Positions 1 through 7,907 of a stretch of 19,291 nt of DNA are shown here, piece by piece. Under the pieces are notes generated by a model that searched no databases, was not told the origin of the DNA, and worked only from the letters and a program-made list of their open reading frames with translations. Made by a program: the position numbers and the translations under genes. Every line of letters begins with the position of its first letter. Position 1 is the stretch's first letter. Source of the stretch: an uncultured Bacteroidales bacterium (GTDB lineage Bacteria > Bacteroidota > Bacteroidia > Bacteroidales > Bacteroidaceae); assembly GCA_937901185.1 (NCBI GenBank), contig CALCHR010000259.1:1-19291 (forward strand), in the 5' to 3' direction.

Positions 1-99
1 TTTCCTAGTAGTTACCGAAATTTTCCTAGTAGTTACCGAAGAAATGCCCAAAAATCACTATTGAAAATCAGATAGTTACAAAGGCTGTTTTTTACCATT
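1..99 (+). repeat. Dispersed 21-bp-period repeat element, copy A (left end outside the window)
   Basis: Two tandem units with core CCTAGTAGTTACC start at 4 and 25, exactly 21 bp apart. They are followed by a non-repeated tail (about 41-99) containing GAAATGCCC, TTGAAAATCA and GATAGTTACAAAG. The same tail follows the array in copy B (8885-9026) and, on the other strand, in copy D (16145-16280). Similarity to copy B continues to ACCATT near 99. The array begins at the window edge, so more units may lie to the left. Unlike copies B and D, the unit touching the tail is a normal unit and not the degenerate CCTAGCTTTTACC. It lies just past the hairpin downstream of the minus-strand ABC permease gene. 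No known family is recognised. Confidence 0.85.
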
Positions 100-137
100 C
101 AGCCTCCCCTTCTTCGCTAAGGAAAAAGAGGAGGCTG
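100..137 (-). terminator. Long hairpin 3' of the ABC permease gene (terminator-like, no U-tract)
   Basis: A 16-bp stem joins 100-115 and 122-137 around a 6-nt loop. Fourteen pairs are Watson-Crick; the other two are G·U only if the minus strand is transcribed and would be C/A mismatches on the plus strand. The hairpin therefore belongs to the transcript of the permease gene ending at 164. No run of U follows it, so intrinsic termination is uncertain. It may instead protect the mRNA 3' end. CAGCCT at 100-105 could alternatively pair with AGGCTG at 82-87. Confidence 0.5.
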
Positions 138-163
138 AGCTATGGATGGGGGCGCTTAAACCT

Positions 164-1474
164 TTATTTGTAGCGCATCCATTTTATCATTTCCTTGACG
201 CTGGGCTTTTTGCCATACATCAAGATGCCTACCCGGTAGATTTTACCTCCGGCCCATACGAAGAAGAGGGCTGTGCCGTAGAGTATGCCGAGCGAGAGCA
301 GTTCTTGCCAAAGGGGTACGCTGAAGGGGATGCGTACCATCATGACGATGGGCGAGGTGAGGGGGAACATGGATGCCCAGAATGCCAATGGGCCATCGGT
401 GTTTTCTGCGCTGTAGATGGCGGCGTACATGCCAAAGACCATGATGAGAATCACGGGGGTGATGAACTGCGAACTGTCTTCTTGCGCATTGACGCTGGCG
501 CCCACGGCGGCAAAGAATGCGGCGTAGAGCAAGTAGCCTCCCACGAAGTAGAGCAGGAACATAATGCCCAGTTCGGCAAAGGGTAGGTTCATTAGTGCCG
601 TCAGCATTTCGTTTTCTTCGCCGGTCATGGGCATCTCCGGCATGCTTTGTGCTCCACCAAGCATGGCTTGCGTGGCTGCAGGGTCGGCCGATACGCCGAA
701 GAGGAGGTTGCAGACGAACAGGATGATGGATAGCATCACGCCCCAGATGAACAGCTGCACGAAACCCACGAGGGCTACGCCGATAATCTTTCCGAGCATG
801 AGCTGGAAAGGCTTAACGCTCGACACCATCAGTTCGACAATGCGGTTGGTCTTCTCCTCGATGACGCTTTGCATCACCATGCCTCCGTAGGTCATGACAA
901 ACATGTAGATGAGGAAGGTGAAGAGCAGCCCGACGGCGATGGCCAGGCCTGTGTTCGAGGTGCTTTCGCTGCCTTCTTCGTTGCGCTTCACGGTGGTGAT
1001 GTCGAAGTCGCTCTCCACCTCTTTGATGATGTGCTCCAGGCCCTCTACGTCGTAGCGTGCCAGCTTGTCTTTCCTCACCTGCTCGTTCAGCAGGGTGCGG
1101 GTAAGGCTGAGAAGCTCGGCAGAGACTTCCTTGTGCGAATAGATGGCTACGGCTTTGGGGTTGGTGGCCAGGTCTTCTTGGATGGCGATGACGGCTTCCA
1201 CCTCGCTGGTGTCGCTGTAGAACGCAGGGTTGTCTGTTTCGGTTGTGGGGACGAAGCGGAAGCTGTTGCTGTCTGTAAAGAGATGGATGTAGTGGCCGGT
1301 CTTGTCGGCGACCATCACGGTCTTCTGCTCGTCGCTTTTGATTCCGGCCAACCAGATGGGGACGAAGATGAGCGCGGCGAAGATGAACGGCATGAGCACG
1401 GTCAGCAGGATGAAAGACTTCTTGCTGACGCGCGTCATAAACTCGCGTTGGATGATAATCAGTATCTTATTCAT
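164..1474 (-). CDS. ABC-2 type exporter permease, NatB-like
   Basis: Inner-membrane permease (436 aa) of an ABC-2 exporter. One N-terminal transmembrane segment (about 20-43) is followed by a large extracytoplasmic domain (about 45-170), then a cluster of about five segments between 175 and 410. The stretch around 206-232 (EEKTNRIVELMVSSVKP...GKIIG) is the family hallmark that couples to the ATPase. The C-terminal tail with KIYRVGILMYGKKP is also typical of this group. The ATG follows a purine-rich stretch and sits 24 nt after the stop of the ATPase gene, so the two are surely co-transcribed and form one transporter. NatAB of Bacillus exports sodium, but the substrate here cannot be told from sequence. 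The 3' end is followed by a hairpin and repeat copy A. Confidence 0.92.
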   Translation of the reverse strand: MNKILIIIQREFMTRVSKKSFILLTVLMPFIFAALIFVPIWLAGIKSDEQKTVMVADKTGHYIHLFTDSNSFRFVPTTETDNPAFYSDTSEVEAVIAIQEDLATNPKAVAIYSHKEVSAELLSLTRTLLNEQVRKDKLARYDVEGLEHIIKEVESDFDITTVKRNEEGSESTSNTGLAIAVGLLFTFLIYMFVMTYGGMVMQSVIEEKTNRIVELMVSSVKPFQLMLGKIIGVALVGFVQLFIWGVMLSIILFVCNLLFGVSADPAATQAMLGGAQSMPEMPMTGEENEMLTALMNLPFAELGIMFLLYFVGGYLLYAAFFAAVGASVNAQEDSSQFITPVILIMVFGMYAAIYSAENTDGPLAFWASMFPLTSPIVMMVRIPFSVPLWQELLSLGILYGTALFFVWAGGKIYRVGILMYGKKPSVKEMIKWMRYK

Positions 1475-1498
1475 AGAGTGGTTCTCTCTTTTTGGGTA

Positions 1499-2410
1499 CT
1501 ACTGCTCTCCTACAGTCTTCAAAAAGATGTCGTGCATGGAGGGCATTTGCTCGCTGAAGGATTGTATCTCTACCTTTTGGGCAAGGAGTCCGGCCAGTTG
1601 GGAGTTGGTCAGGTCTGTTTCTTTGTGAATCAGGTATTTGTTGAATCCTTTACCCAGGCTCTCTGACACGATGGAAAAGTCTTGTGTGTCTTCCTGCTGG
1701 AGCTTGTCGGTGGTGGTCAGTTCATAAATGCCGGTTCTGAAGCGGCGCTTCACGTCGGCCACATTTCCGTTGAGCACCACGCGCGAGTGGTTGATAAGGG
1801 CTATCTCGTCGCAGATTTCCTCGACCGAAGCCATGTTGTGGGTAGAGAAAATCACGGTGTGGCCCTTGTCTTTCAACTGCAGAATCTCTTGCTTTAACAT
1901 CTCTGCATTGACAGGGTCGAAGCCGGAGAATGGCTCGTCGAAGATGAGCAGAGGCGGCTCGTGGAGCACGGTGATGACAAACTGAACCTTCTGCTGCATG
2001 CCTTTTGAGAGCTCTTCCAGTTTCTTGTTCCACCAGGGCATAATCTCAAACTTCTCAAACCACTCGGTAAGCCTGCGCTTGGCCTCGTCGTAGCTAAGTC
2101 CTTTCAGACGAGCTAAATAGATGGCTTGCTCGCCTACCTTCATCTTCTTGTAAAGACCGCGCTCTTCCGGGAGGTAGCCTATCAAAGCCACATCCTCCGG
2201 TCGGAACGGATGGTTGTCGAAGATTACTTCGCCACTGTCGGGGGCCGTGATGCGGTTGATGATGCGTATCAGCGTGGTCTTGCCGGCGCCATTCGGACCA
2301 AGGAGTCCGAAAATTTTGCCGCGTGGCACGTCGATACTGACATCTTCGAGCGCTGTGTGGCGAGCATATTTTTTTATAATATGGTGTGCTCCTAAGAATA
2401 TATCAGCCAT
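1499..2410 (-). CDS. ABC transporter ATP-binding protein, NatA-like
   Basis: Cytoplasmic ATPase subunit (303 aa) partnered with the permease encoded immediately downstream. Visible motifs are Walker A GPNGAGKTT (38-46), a Q-loop-like region YLPEERGLY (79-87), the ABC signature LSKGMQ (134-139), Walker B LLIFDEP (154-160) and the switch histidine H191 in STHNM. The C-terminal region past about 225 is the extra domain common in NatA/CcmA-type ATPases, about 80 residues beyond the core. All catalytic residues are present, so it should be active. It starts 72 nt after the esterase gene with no clear promoter in the gap, so it may belong to the longer minus-strand run. Confidence 0.95.
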   Translation of the reverse strand: MADIFLGAHHIIKKYARHTALEDVSIDVPRGKIFGLLGPNGAGKTTLIRIINRITAPDSGEVIFDNHPFRPEDVALIGYLPEERGLYKKMKVGEQAIYLARLKGLSYDEAKRRLTEWFEKFEIMPWWNKKLEELSKGMQQKVQFVITVLHEPPLLIFDEPFSGFDPVNAEMLKQEILQLKDKGHTVIFSTHNMASVEEICDEIALINHSRVVLNGNVADVKRRFRTGIYELTTTDKLQQEDTQDFSIVSESLGKGFNKYLIHKETDLTNSQLAGLLAQKVEIQSFSEQMPSMHDIFLKTVGEQ

Positions 2411-2482
2411 AATTTTTTTGGTCGTAAGGGGTAGAGGTTTCTTTCTATGCCTGCGGGCAACCCTCTTAATGGGAAATGGGGC

Positions 2483-4000
2483 TTAGAACAATATTTTTTT
2501 TCCGAAGTTGCTGACATAGATTCCTTTCTGAGGAGCGGCAGCCGGGCGTCCGTTGAGGTCGTAAAAACATTCCTCCTTGCCTTCAGCCTCTACTTCTTCT
2601 AAACCTGTGGCGTCGGCGCTCAAGTCTATCAAGATAGAGGCCGGGAATACGCGCTCGGGGTCAAAGAAGGTGGCGCAGCTGTTTACCATGTCGCGCACGT
2701 TGGGTTGTACCATGCCGCTAAACAAGAGTTTGCCATTAGCCTTGACCGTTACAGGCTTGGTGAGGTCTACGAGGTTGTTGTTGAGGTAGATACGTATTTT
2801 TCCACGTGATAGTTTTGAATAGAACTTCTTGAATTTCAACTCGATACCATCTTGGCTCTCCGTGGTGTTGTAGACGGTCTTCTGTACGCTGAGATCGATG
2901 TCGTTTCCTACGATGTCCATCATGTAGTAGATTCTGTAAGTGAAGGTGCCGCGGGGGTCTTCTTCTACATAAAGGTTGTAGAAACCTTTTCGGGTGATGC
3001 CGTCCATCTCAAAGTCTTCCCACATCACATGCTTGGGGTGCGGGTTGCGAATGTATTTGCTCAACCAAGGCGTGGTGGGGTAGTAGTCGATGTGGTGACC
3101 ATATCCGGGAATCAATTCGATGAAGTGGTTAAAGTCTTCGGGATATTTTTTCTGCATCTTCTCAAATTCATCCTTGGTGTAGCTGGTCAGTTTGTTGCGG
3201 AAGAATCCATCGTCATCTCCACCGGTGCGTAGGCTGAAGGCGATGTTGCGGCAGTTCTCTACCGGCGCATTTTTTAGCGGCTCGCCGCCTGCCATTGGTC
3301 CGGCTCCGGCCAAATAGTCTGCGTAGAACGATGCGAGGCGCTGGCTGCCATAGCCGCCTTCTGAGATACCGAAGAAGTAGATGCGGTTGGCATCAATGTC
3401 TTTGCTCAGGAAGCTTTGGCGCAACAGCTTTTCCCATGCCCATTGCTTGCCTTTTTGCCACCAGCGATAAAAATCGCCTGTGTTGGGTATCTGCGGAACA
3501 AAATATACGGAGGGACCATCTTCAAAACCATTTGCAAACTTAAGTCCGTTAGCCCACTCGTTGTCCTTGTTGCCCGAGCCGTGCAGGTAGAGGAACAAGG
3601 GATATCCGTTTTCAGGCTTCGCGCCTTTGTATCCGTAGTAGTAGGGCATCACGGCGTTGCTTTCAAGGGCTGCGGGGATGTTCCATTTGCTGTTCTTGCC
3701 CAAAGAAATGTTGTCCAATTTGATAAGTTTCTCTTCGTCGTAGGCATTGTTAGCACGTATCCAAGCTTCCCATACGCTTTTTTGCGCAGCCTCTACTTGA
3801 TCAAGTTCGAGGGCTTGCTCGGTTGTGAAAGAGCCTTCTCCGGAAGAAAGATAGTTGCCGAAGAATTTTTCTATCTCTGTGATGGGCAATTCTTCTTCAT
3901 TGACAGAAGTGCTGTTAGCTTGTCCAGCTAAGGGACTAAGACTTACAAAAAGTCCGAGGACCAGTCCGTAGAATGCGGAATTTTGTTTTGTTACTTTCAT
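2483..4000 (-). CDS. Secreted alpha/beta-hydrolase (esterase/PHB-depolymerase-like) with a C-terminal Bacteroidales tail
   Basis: Exported serine hydrolase, 505 aa. A signal peptide (about 1-29, ending near AGQANS) has no lipobox cysteine. The hydrolase core shows the oxyanion-hole stretch LYLHGSGNKDNEW (137-149), the nucleophile elbow GISEGG with Ser213 (211-216), a possible acid in GGDDDG (260-265) and a catalytic His at 302 or 303 in GYGHHIDYY. Residues past about 330 form a beta-rich C-terminal region. The extreme end (YDLNGRP near 480 to KGIYVSNFGKKILF) matches the short tail common on secreted Bacteroidales proteins, resembling type IX secretion sorting signals. It lies 30 nt after the LpxH-like gene. 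The substrate is unknown; polysaccharide ester or lipid ester are both possible. Confidence 0.82.
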   Translation of the reverse strand: MKVTKQNSAFYGLVLGLFVSLSPLAGQANSTSVNEEELPITEIEKFFGNYLSSGEGSFTTEQALELDQVEAAQKSVWEAWIRANNAYDEEKLIKLDNISLGKNSKWNIPAALESNAVMPYYYGYKGAKPENGYPLFLYLHGSGNKDNEWANGLKFANGFEDGPSVYFVPQIPNTGDFYRWWQKGKQWAWEKLLRQSFLSKDIDANRIYFFGISEGGYGSQRLASFYADYLAGAGPMAGGEPLKNAPVENCRNIAFSLRTGGDDDGFFRNKLTSYTKDEFEKMQKKYPEDFNHFIELIPGYGHHIDYYPTTPWLSKYIRNPHPKHVMWEDFEMDGITRKGFYNLYVEEDPRGTFTYRIYYMMDIVGNDIDLSVQKTVYNTTESQDGIELKFKKFYSKLSRGKIRIYLNNNLVDLTKPVTVKANGKLLFSGMVQPNVRDMVNSCATFFDPERVFPASILIDLSADATGLEEVEAEGKEECFYDLNGRPAAAPQKGIYVSNFGKKILF

Positions 4001-4030
4001 GTGGAATATTTTTTTGTGGTTTATACTAAG

Positions 4031-4795
4031 TTAGGGCTGGCTCTCACCTTCTATATAATTGTCAAGGATGAGATTCTCGCCGTCGTAGACTACGTATGAG
4101 AATTGGGATATCCAGTCGCCCAGGATAACGAGGCGTGTCTCGCGGGCCAGGAGTAGGTCGAGCTCTATGTGTCGGTGTCCGAAGATAAAGTAGTTTATTT
4201 CCGGGTGGGTCTTCATGTAGGATTTTGCGAAGATGACGAGGCTCTCTTTGTCCTCTCCCATGTACTCCGGTTCTTTACCATCTTCGCGTTTCAAGCGGCT
4301 GCGGCGTGCCCATTCAAGGCCGAAGGCTACGCCCCAGCGAGGATGGATAGAGGCAAAGAGGCGTTGGCATATTTTGTTGTGGAAGACGGATCTCAGCACC
4401 TTGAATTTTTTGTCTTCGGGGTCCAGTCCGTCGCCGTGCGCCAGATAGAACACTTTGCCATAGATTTCCATGACGGCGCTGCTGCGATGGAGTGTGACGC
4501 CACATTCTCTCTCGAGGTAGTTGCCCATCCAAAGATCGTGGTTGCCAATAAAGAAATGCACCTCGACGCCGTTGTCGGTCAGTTCGCTAATCTTTCCCAG
4601 TAAGCGAGTGTAGCCTTTGGGCACTACAGTCTTATACTCATGCCAGAAGTCAAAGATGTCGCCGAGCAAATAAACGGCGGCGGCTTTGTGCTTGATGCTG
4701 TCGAGGAAATTTACCAATCGGCGCTCCTGCATTCTTCGATGGGGAATGGCGCGGCTGCCCAGGTGGGCATCGGAGAGAAAATATATGTTCTTCAT
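4031..4795 (-). CDS. lpxH: UDP-2,3-diacylglucosamine diphosphatase-like metallophosphoesterase (LpxH family)
   Basis: Calcineurin-like phosphoesterase of 254 aa, close in size to LpxH, which cleaves UDP-2,3-diacylglucosamine to lipid X in lipid A synthesis at the inner membrane. All metal-binding motifs are visible: D9/H11 (SDAHLG), D46 (GDIFDFW), N85-H86-D87 (GNHD), H120 (AHGDG), and H207/H209 (GHRH). The GDIFDFW form is characteristic of the LpxH group and not of general phosphoesterases. The gene starts 15 nt after the DUF59 gene and is 30 nt upstream of the esterase, so it is inside the minus-strand operon. The family call is firm; lipid A activity is inferred from family membership. Confidence 0.88.
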   Translation of the reverse strand: MKNIYFLSDAHLGSRAIPHRRMQERRLVNFLDSIKHKAAAVYLLGDIFDFWHEYKTVVPKGYTRLLGKISELTDNGVEVHFFIGNHDLWMGNYLERECGVTLHRSSAVMEIYGKVFYLAHGDGLDPEDKKFKVLRSVFHNKICQRLFASIHPRWGVAFGLEWARRSRLKREDGKEPEYMGEDKESLVIFAKSYMKTHPEINYFIFGHRHIELDLLLARETRLVILGDWISQFSYVVYDGENLILDNYIEGESQP

Positions 4796-4810
4796 TTCAG
4801 CATGTAGTTT

Positions 4811-5131
4811 TTACATAAAACCAAGTTCGAGCTTGGCCTCCTCGCTCATCATCTCCTTGTCCCACTCAGGTTCAAAGACAAGGTTTACTTTGGCGTCTGC
4901 CACCTCGCTGATGCCGGAGAGTTTCAAGCGTACGTCTTCCATGATAAAATCTGCAGCCGGACAGTTGGGTGCTGTGAGCGTCATGTCCACTTCCAGGGTG
5001 CAGTCGTCGTGAAGGTCGATGCGGTATATCAGTCCGAGGTTGTAGACGTCCACCGGGATTTCCGGGTCGTAAACGGTCTTGAGCACCTCGATGATGCGTT
5101 CTTCTATTCTGAGTTTCTCTTCAGGAGTCAT
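4811..5131 (-). CDS. DUF59/MIP18-family Fe-S cluster assembly protein (SufT-like)
   Basis: Small cytoplasmic protein (106 aa) of the DUF59 family, which takes part in maturation of iron-sulfur proteins. The family signature is intact: YDPEIPVDVYNLGLIY (21-36) and TLTAPNCPAADF with the conserved Cys57 (51-62). The C-terminal VNLVFEPEWDKEMMSEEAK is also typical. It is 42 nt downstream of radC and 15 nt upstream of the LpxH-like gene. Its location with unrelated housekeeping genes suggests simple co-transcription, not a dedicated suf operon; no other Fe-S assembly gene is visible in the window. Confidence 0.92.
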   Translation of the reverse strand: MTPEEKLRIEERIIEVLKTVYDPEIPVDVYNLGLIYRIDLHDDCTLEVDMTLTAPNCPAADFIMEDVRLKLSGISEVADAKVNLVFEPEWDKEMMSEEAKLELGFM

Positions 5132-5173
5132 ATTAGTTGGATGTATATAGTTTTTGGTTTGTCAGGATGCTTT

Positions 5174-5860
5174 TCAAATGCGTCCTTCGTCCGAGTAGCT
5201 GTAATAGGTGTTTTCTCCTACTATGATATGGTCTATCAAGCGTATGTTCATCAGCTTGGCTGCCTCTTGTAGCTGCTTGGTAAGATTGTCGTCTTGTTTG
5301 CTGGGTGTGACATTGCCGGAGGGATGATTGTGTCCCAAGGCGATGGCTGAAGCTCCGGCGGTTAGCGCATGGCGGAGAATGACTCTTATGTCGGCCGGCG
5401 TTTCGTTAAGACCGCCTTTGCCTATGCATCGTATCTCTATGATTTGCAGCCTGTTGTCGAGCAGAATGACATGTATTTCTTCTGTGGGGCGCTCACCTAG
5501 TTTTTCGTAGAAGCACCGGAAGAGCATCTGCGAGTTGGTCAGGGAAACTTTTTCTTTGACGGGTTCGGCGGCGCGTCGTTTCCCGAGTTCGCAGGCCGCT
5601 ATGATGCTGACAGCTTTAGCCGGCCCGATGCCGTTGTAGGCGCAGAGTTCTTTGATGTCCTTTTTACCTAGTGTGTTCAGTTTACCGCCGCAGTCGGCCA
5701 GTATGCGTTTCATAAGTTGCACAGCATCTTCTTCCTGTGTTCCCGAACCTATGAGGATAGCCAGCAGTTCTGCGTTGGAGAGTGCGCCTGCGCCTTGTTT
5801 CATTAGTTTTTCGCGTGGGCGGTCGGCCTCATCCCATTGTGCTATGCTAAACCCATTCAT
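5174..5860 (-). CDS. radC: RadC family JAMM/MPN+ domain protein
   Basis: Full-length RadC-like protein, 228 aa. An N-terminal region carries a helix-hairpin-helix-like stretch (NGIGPAKA, 76-83). The C-terminal MPN+ domain shows the metal-binding JAMM motif: H177 and H179 (HNHPSG) with S181 and D190, and an upstream acidic residue at 128/129. These residues predict a zinc-dependent hydrolase fold. The biological role of RadC is not settled; the original DNA-repair assignment was withdrawn, and in accessory regions relatives travel with mobile DNA. Here it sits in a housekeeping run, 9 nt after the glycosyltransferase gene, so it looks like the core chromosomal copy. Confidence 0.95.
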   Translation of the reverse strand: MNGFSIAQWDEADRPREKLMKQGAGALSNAELLAILIGSGTQEEDAVQLMKRILADCGGKLNTLGKKDIKELCAYNGIGPAKAVSIIAACELGKRRAAEPVKEKVSLTNSQMLFRCFYEKLGERPTEEIHVILLDNRLQIIEIRCIGKGGLNETPADIRVILRHALTAGASAIALGHNHPSGNVTPSKQDDNLTKQLQEAAKLMNIRLIDHIIVGENTYYSYSDEGRI

Positions 5861-5869
5861 GACCTCTTC

Positions 5870-6883
5870 CTATTTATAGAAGTTCTTGCGGAAGGCGTCG
5901 AACTCTCCGTGGCCTAAGACGCAGCGCCACCACCAAGCACGTAGAAAACCACTGCCGTAGCCGGTGAGCTGTACAAAGGCTGCTGCCACGGCGCGCACTC
6001 CGACGCTCAAGCTATGTTCTGCGCGGGTGGCATCCAGCAGGATGATGAGCGCAAAGAGCAGAAGTGGCGTGAGGCACACCCACCAGTGGGGACAGCCGGT
6101 AACTCCTGCCACTGCGGAGAGCAAGACCAACAGTAGGCAACCAAGGGTGAAGACAGCCGGTAGCAGATGCACCAACTTTAGAGTGCCGGGATGGCGCTTG
6201 GTCAGATTGATGCGGGCAATGCCGGAGTTGTGCACTTGTTTGAAGAACTTGCGCAGGTCGGTGCGGCGCTTATGCCACACCCAGGCTTCAGGGAAAAGCC
6301 GACAGCTGTAGCCGCCTTTGAATATGCGGCTAGAGAAGTCGATGTCTTCGCCAAAGCGCATTTCAGAAAAACCGCCAAGTTGGCGATAGACCTCAGTGCG
6401 TACGCCCATGTTGAACGAGCGTGGGTAAAATTTGTCCATCTTCTTTTTGCCACCGCGTATGCCGCCGGTGGTGAAAAACGAAGTCATGGCGTAGTTGATG
6501 GCTTTCTGCATCGTGGTGAACGATGCGTGCGAGCGGTCGGGGCCTCCGAAGGCATCGCAAGGGGCTGCTGCCAGTTCGGCCTCCACGGCTGAAAGATAGC
6601 CGGAAGGTAGCACGGCGTCCGAGTCGAGTATCAAGACATATTCTCCCTTAGCGCGCTCCACGCCATAGTTGCGTGTCTGTCCCGGGCCTGAATTTGGTTT
6701 TGTGTAATAGTGGACATCGAGCCGATCGGCATAGCGTGCCACTACTTCTTCGCAAGGTACGGAAGAGCCGTCTTCTACTACGAGCACTTCAAAGTTGCTC
6801 AACTCTTGCTTGCAAAGGCTTTCCAGCAACTCGTCCACTTCGTCGGGGCGGTTGTAGACTGGGATGACAAACGAGTACTTCAT
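5870..6883 (-). CDS. Family 2 glycosyltransferase with C-terminal membrane segments
   Basis: GT-A fold glycosyltransferase, 337 aa from the chosen start. It begins directly with the GT2 strand SFVIPVYNRPDE, then VVEDGSS (nucleotide binding), the DSD metal site (87-89) and the GED acid motif (about 178-180, FGEDIDFSSR). About three hydrophobic segments follow (roughly 240-320), so it is anchored in the inner membrane with the catalytic domain in the cytoplasm. A start 10 codons earlier (ATG at 6913) exists, but the GT2 fold starts at the ATG at 6883. A TAnnTTTG-like box (minus strand, 6889-6896) ends 5 nt before that ATG, hinting at a very short leader; no good -33 element was seen. It probably builds a surface polysaccharide or glycolipid; donor and acceptor are unknown. 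Confidence 0.88.
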   Translation of the reverse strand: MKYSFVIPVYNRPDEVDELLESLCKQELSNFEVLVVEDGSSVPCEEVVARYADRLDVHYYTKPNSGPGQTRNYGVERAKGEYVLILDSDAVLPSGYLSAVEAELAAAPCDAFGGPDRSHASFTTMQKAINYAMTSFFTTGGIRGGKKKMDKFYPRSFNMGVRTEVYRQLGGFSEMRFGEDIDFSSRIFKGGYSCRLFPEAWVWHKRRTDLRKFFKQVHNSGIARINLTKRHPGTLKLVHLLPAVFTLGCLLLVLLSAVAGVTGCPHWWVCLTPLLLFALIILLDATRAEHSLSVGVRAVAAAFVQLTGYGSGFLRAWWWRCVLGHGEFDAFRKNFYK

Positions 6884-7076
6884 GCTTGCAAACTTACGAA
6901 AAAATCGGCACATGATAATAAGCCGTGGGCAGATTAGGGGTATTTCTTAGAATATTATACATTCTTTAATATAAAATAGGAGTCTCTTTGGGGTGTTGTC
7001 AGAATCTTTTTATACTAAAATATGTAGGGTGGGGAGTTGCTTGGGAACGTTCCGGCAACATTCTCTTGTGAGTAAT
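6884..7076. other. Intergenic region upstream of the glycosyltransferase
   Basis: AT-rich stretch between the SPOR gene terminator and the glycosyltransferase. It contains a perfect 10-bp palindrome GGAACGTTCC (7044-7053), flanked by TTGC (7037-7040) and GCAA, which could form a small hairpin in a minus-strand leader. No ORF, tRNA or clear full promoter was found. Confidence 0.4.
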
Positions 7077-7115
7077 AAAAAAACGGCGACTGCTTCTTTG
7101 GGTGCAGTCGCCGTT
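7077..7115 (-). terminator. Intrinsic terminator of the SPOR lipoprotein gene
   Basis: Perfect 12-bp GC-rich stem (7082-7093 with 7104-7115), 10-nt loop, followed on the minus strand by seven U. It lies about 30 nt past the stop codon of the SPOR gene. It also insulates that gene from the glycosyltransferase operon downstream. Confidence 0.93.
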
Positions 7116-7144
7116 GGATGGCTGTATGTAGGAACTACATTTTC

Positions 7145-7690
7145 TTATTTCTTGTAGAGCAACCAAGAGCCGGGATATTCGGCATTGAGTTGGTCGCGCA
7201 GTTGGGCTGCTGTAGGTTTGTCGTCAAACGAGTCGGCGATTACGCGGAACCAGCCGGTCTGTCCGTTGATGGTCTCGTTGGTCTTCAGCACGCGGGCGTT
7301 GTAGCCTTTCTCTACGAGCTGGCTCATGCGGCCTTCAGCGTTAGCCTGTGACAAGAAGCTGCCCACTACTACGCTGTAGGTCTTCAATGCGGCACCGTTT
7401 ACCACGGTCACTTCGCCGTCGATAGTGCGTACGTCGATATTGTCTTCTTTCACTGCGGGAGCAGCAGGAGCGGCGGGAGTGACAGGAGTCATTACCACTT
7501 CTTCAGCTTTGGGTTCTGTGGGAACTGCTACAGGAACAGTTGTCTCGGGAACAGTTTGAGTTTCTTGTGCAAGTTCTTCTTGAGCCTTGGCCTTTTCATA
7601 GGCAGCGCGGTAGGCGCTTTCTTGTGACTTACAAGCTGAGAACAGCACTACGGTGCAGAGGCCGAGGCCTAAAATCAAATGTTTCTTCAT
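7145..7690 (-). CDS. SPOR-domain lipoprotein
   Basis: Predicted lipoprotein, 181 aa. The signal peptide ends in a lipobox LFSAC with Cys20 as the lipidated residue. A charged helical stretch (about 23-46) and a Pro/Val/Ala/Thr-rich linker (about 47-82) lead to a C-terminal SPOR domain (about 103-181) with YSVVVGSF, GWFRVIADSF and the typical end SWLLYKK. SPOR domains bind denuded glycan strands of peptidoglycan, usually at division sites, so this protein probably tethers the envelope to the wall or acts in division. It is monocistronic: it has its own terminator and is divergent from the YtxH cassette. Confidence 0.92.
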   Translation of the reverse strand: MKKHLILGLGLCTVVLFSACKSQESAYRAAYEKAKAQEELAQETQTVPETTVPVAVPTEPKAEEVVMTPVTPAAPAAPAVKEDNIDVRTIDGEVTVVNGAALKTYSVVVGSFLSQANAEGRMSQLVEKGYNARVLKTNETINGQTGWFRVIADSFDDKPTAAQLRDQLNAEYPGSWLLYKK

Positions 7691-7740
7691 AAGGGTATGT
7701 ATCTAAAAATTTGTTTGCAAAATCTGGATGGCATAATTGC

Positions 7741-7768
7741 TATGCAAAAATACAAATCTATTTGCATA
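7741..7768 (-). promoter_or_regulatory. Possible SPOR gene promoter overlapping an inverted repeat
   Basis: A perfect 8-bp inverted repeat, TATGCAAA (7741-7748) and TTTGCATA (7761-7768), separated by 12 nt, lies about 50 bp upstream of the SPOR start. On the minus strand TATTTTTG (7745-7752) fits the Bacteroides -7 consensus TAnnTTTG and overlaps one arm. No convincing -33 element was found. The overlap would suit a repressor operator, but this is inference. Confidence 0.35.
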
Positions 7769-7849
7769 TCCGGCCTTGTGCTTTGTTAAACGATGTTAAA
7801 TAGTTTCGCTTTTTAAGATTGTAAGGAAATAAAAACTTTTTTTGGGCCA

Positions 7850-7877
7850 TTGGTGTCGGGGGAAAGCTCTATATTTG
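7850..7877 (+). promoter_or_regulatory. Promoter of the YtxH cassette
   Basis: TATATTTG at 7870-7877 matches the Bacteroides -7 consensus TAnnTTTG. TTGG at 7850-7853 is a possible -33 element, and TTTG at 7841 is a less well spaced alternative. The start site would fall about 20-25 nt before the ATG at 7908. Confidence 0.6.
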
Positions 7878-7907
7878 ACCTGTTCAACATTAAAAACTAT
7901 TTGAGTT

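Noticed and set aside
1..60. CRISPR array at the 21-bp repeats
   Set aside because: Units are only about 12-13 bp conserved, spacing is 21 bp with no unique spacers of usual length, and no cas gene is present.
869..1666. Long antisense ORF over the ABC genes
   Set aside because: Overlaps two clear real genes on the other strand; composition is a shadow of their codon bias.
7741..7768. tRNA-like or riboswitch structure upstream of the SPOR gene
   Set aside because: Only a single simple inverted repeat is present; no conserved riboswitch core or cloverleaf can be drawn.
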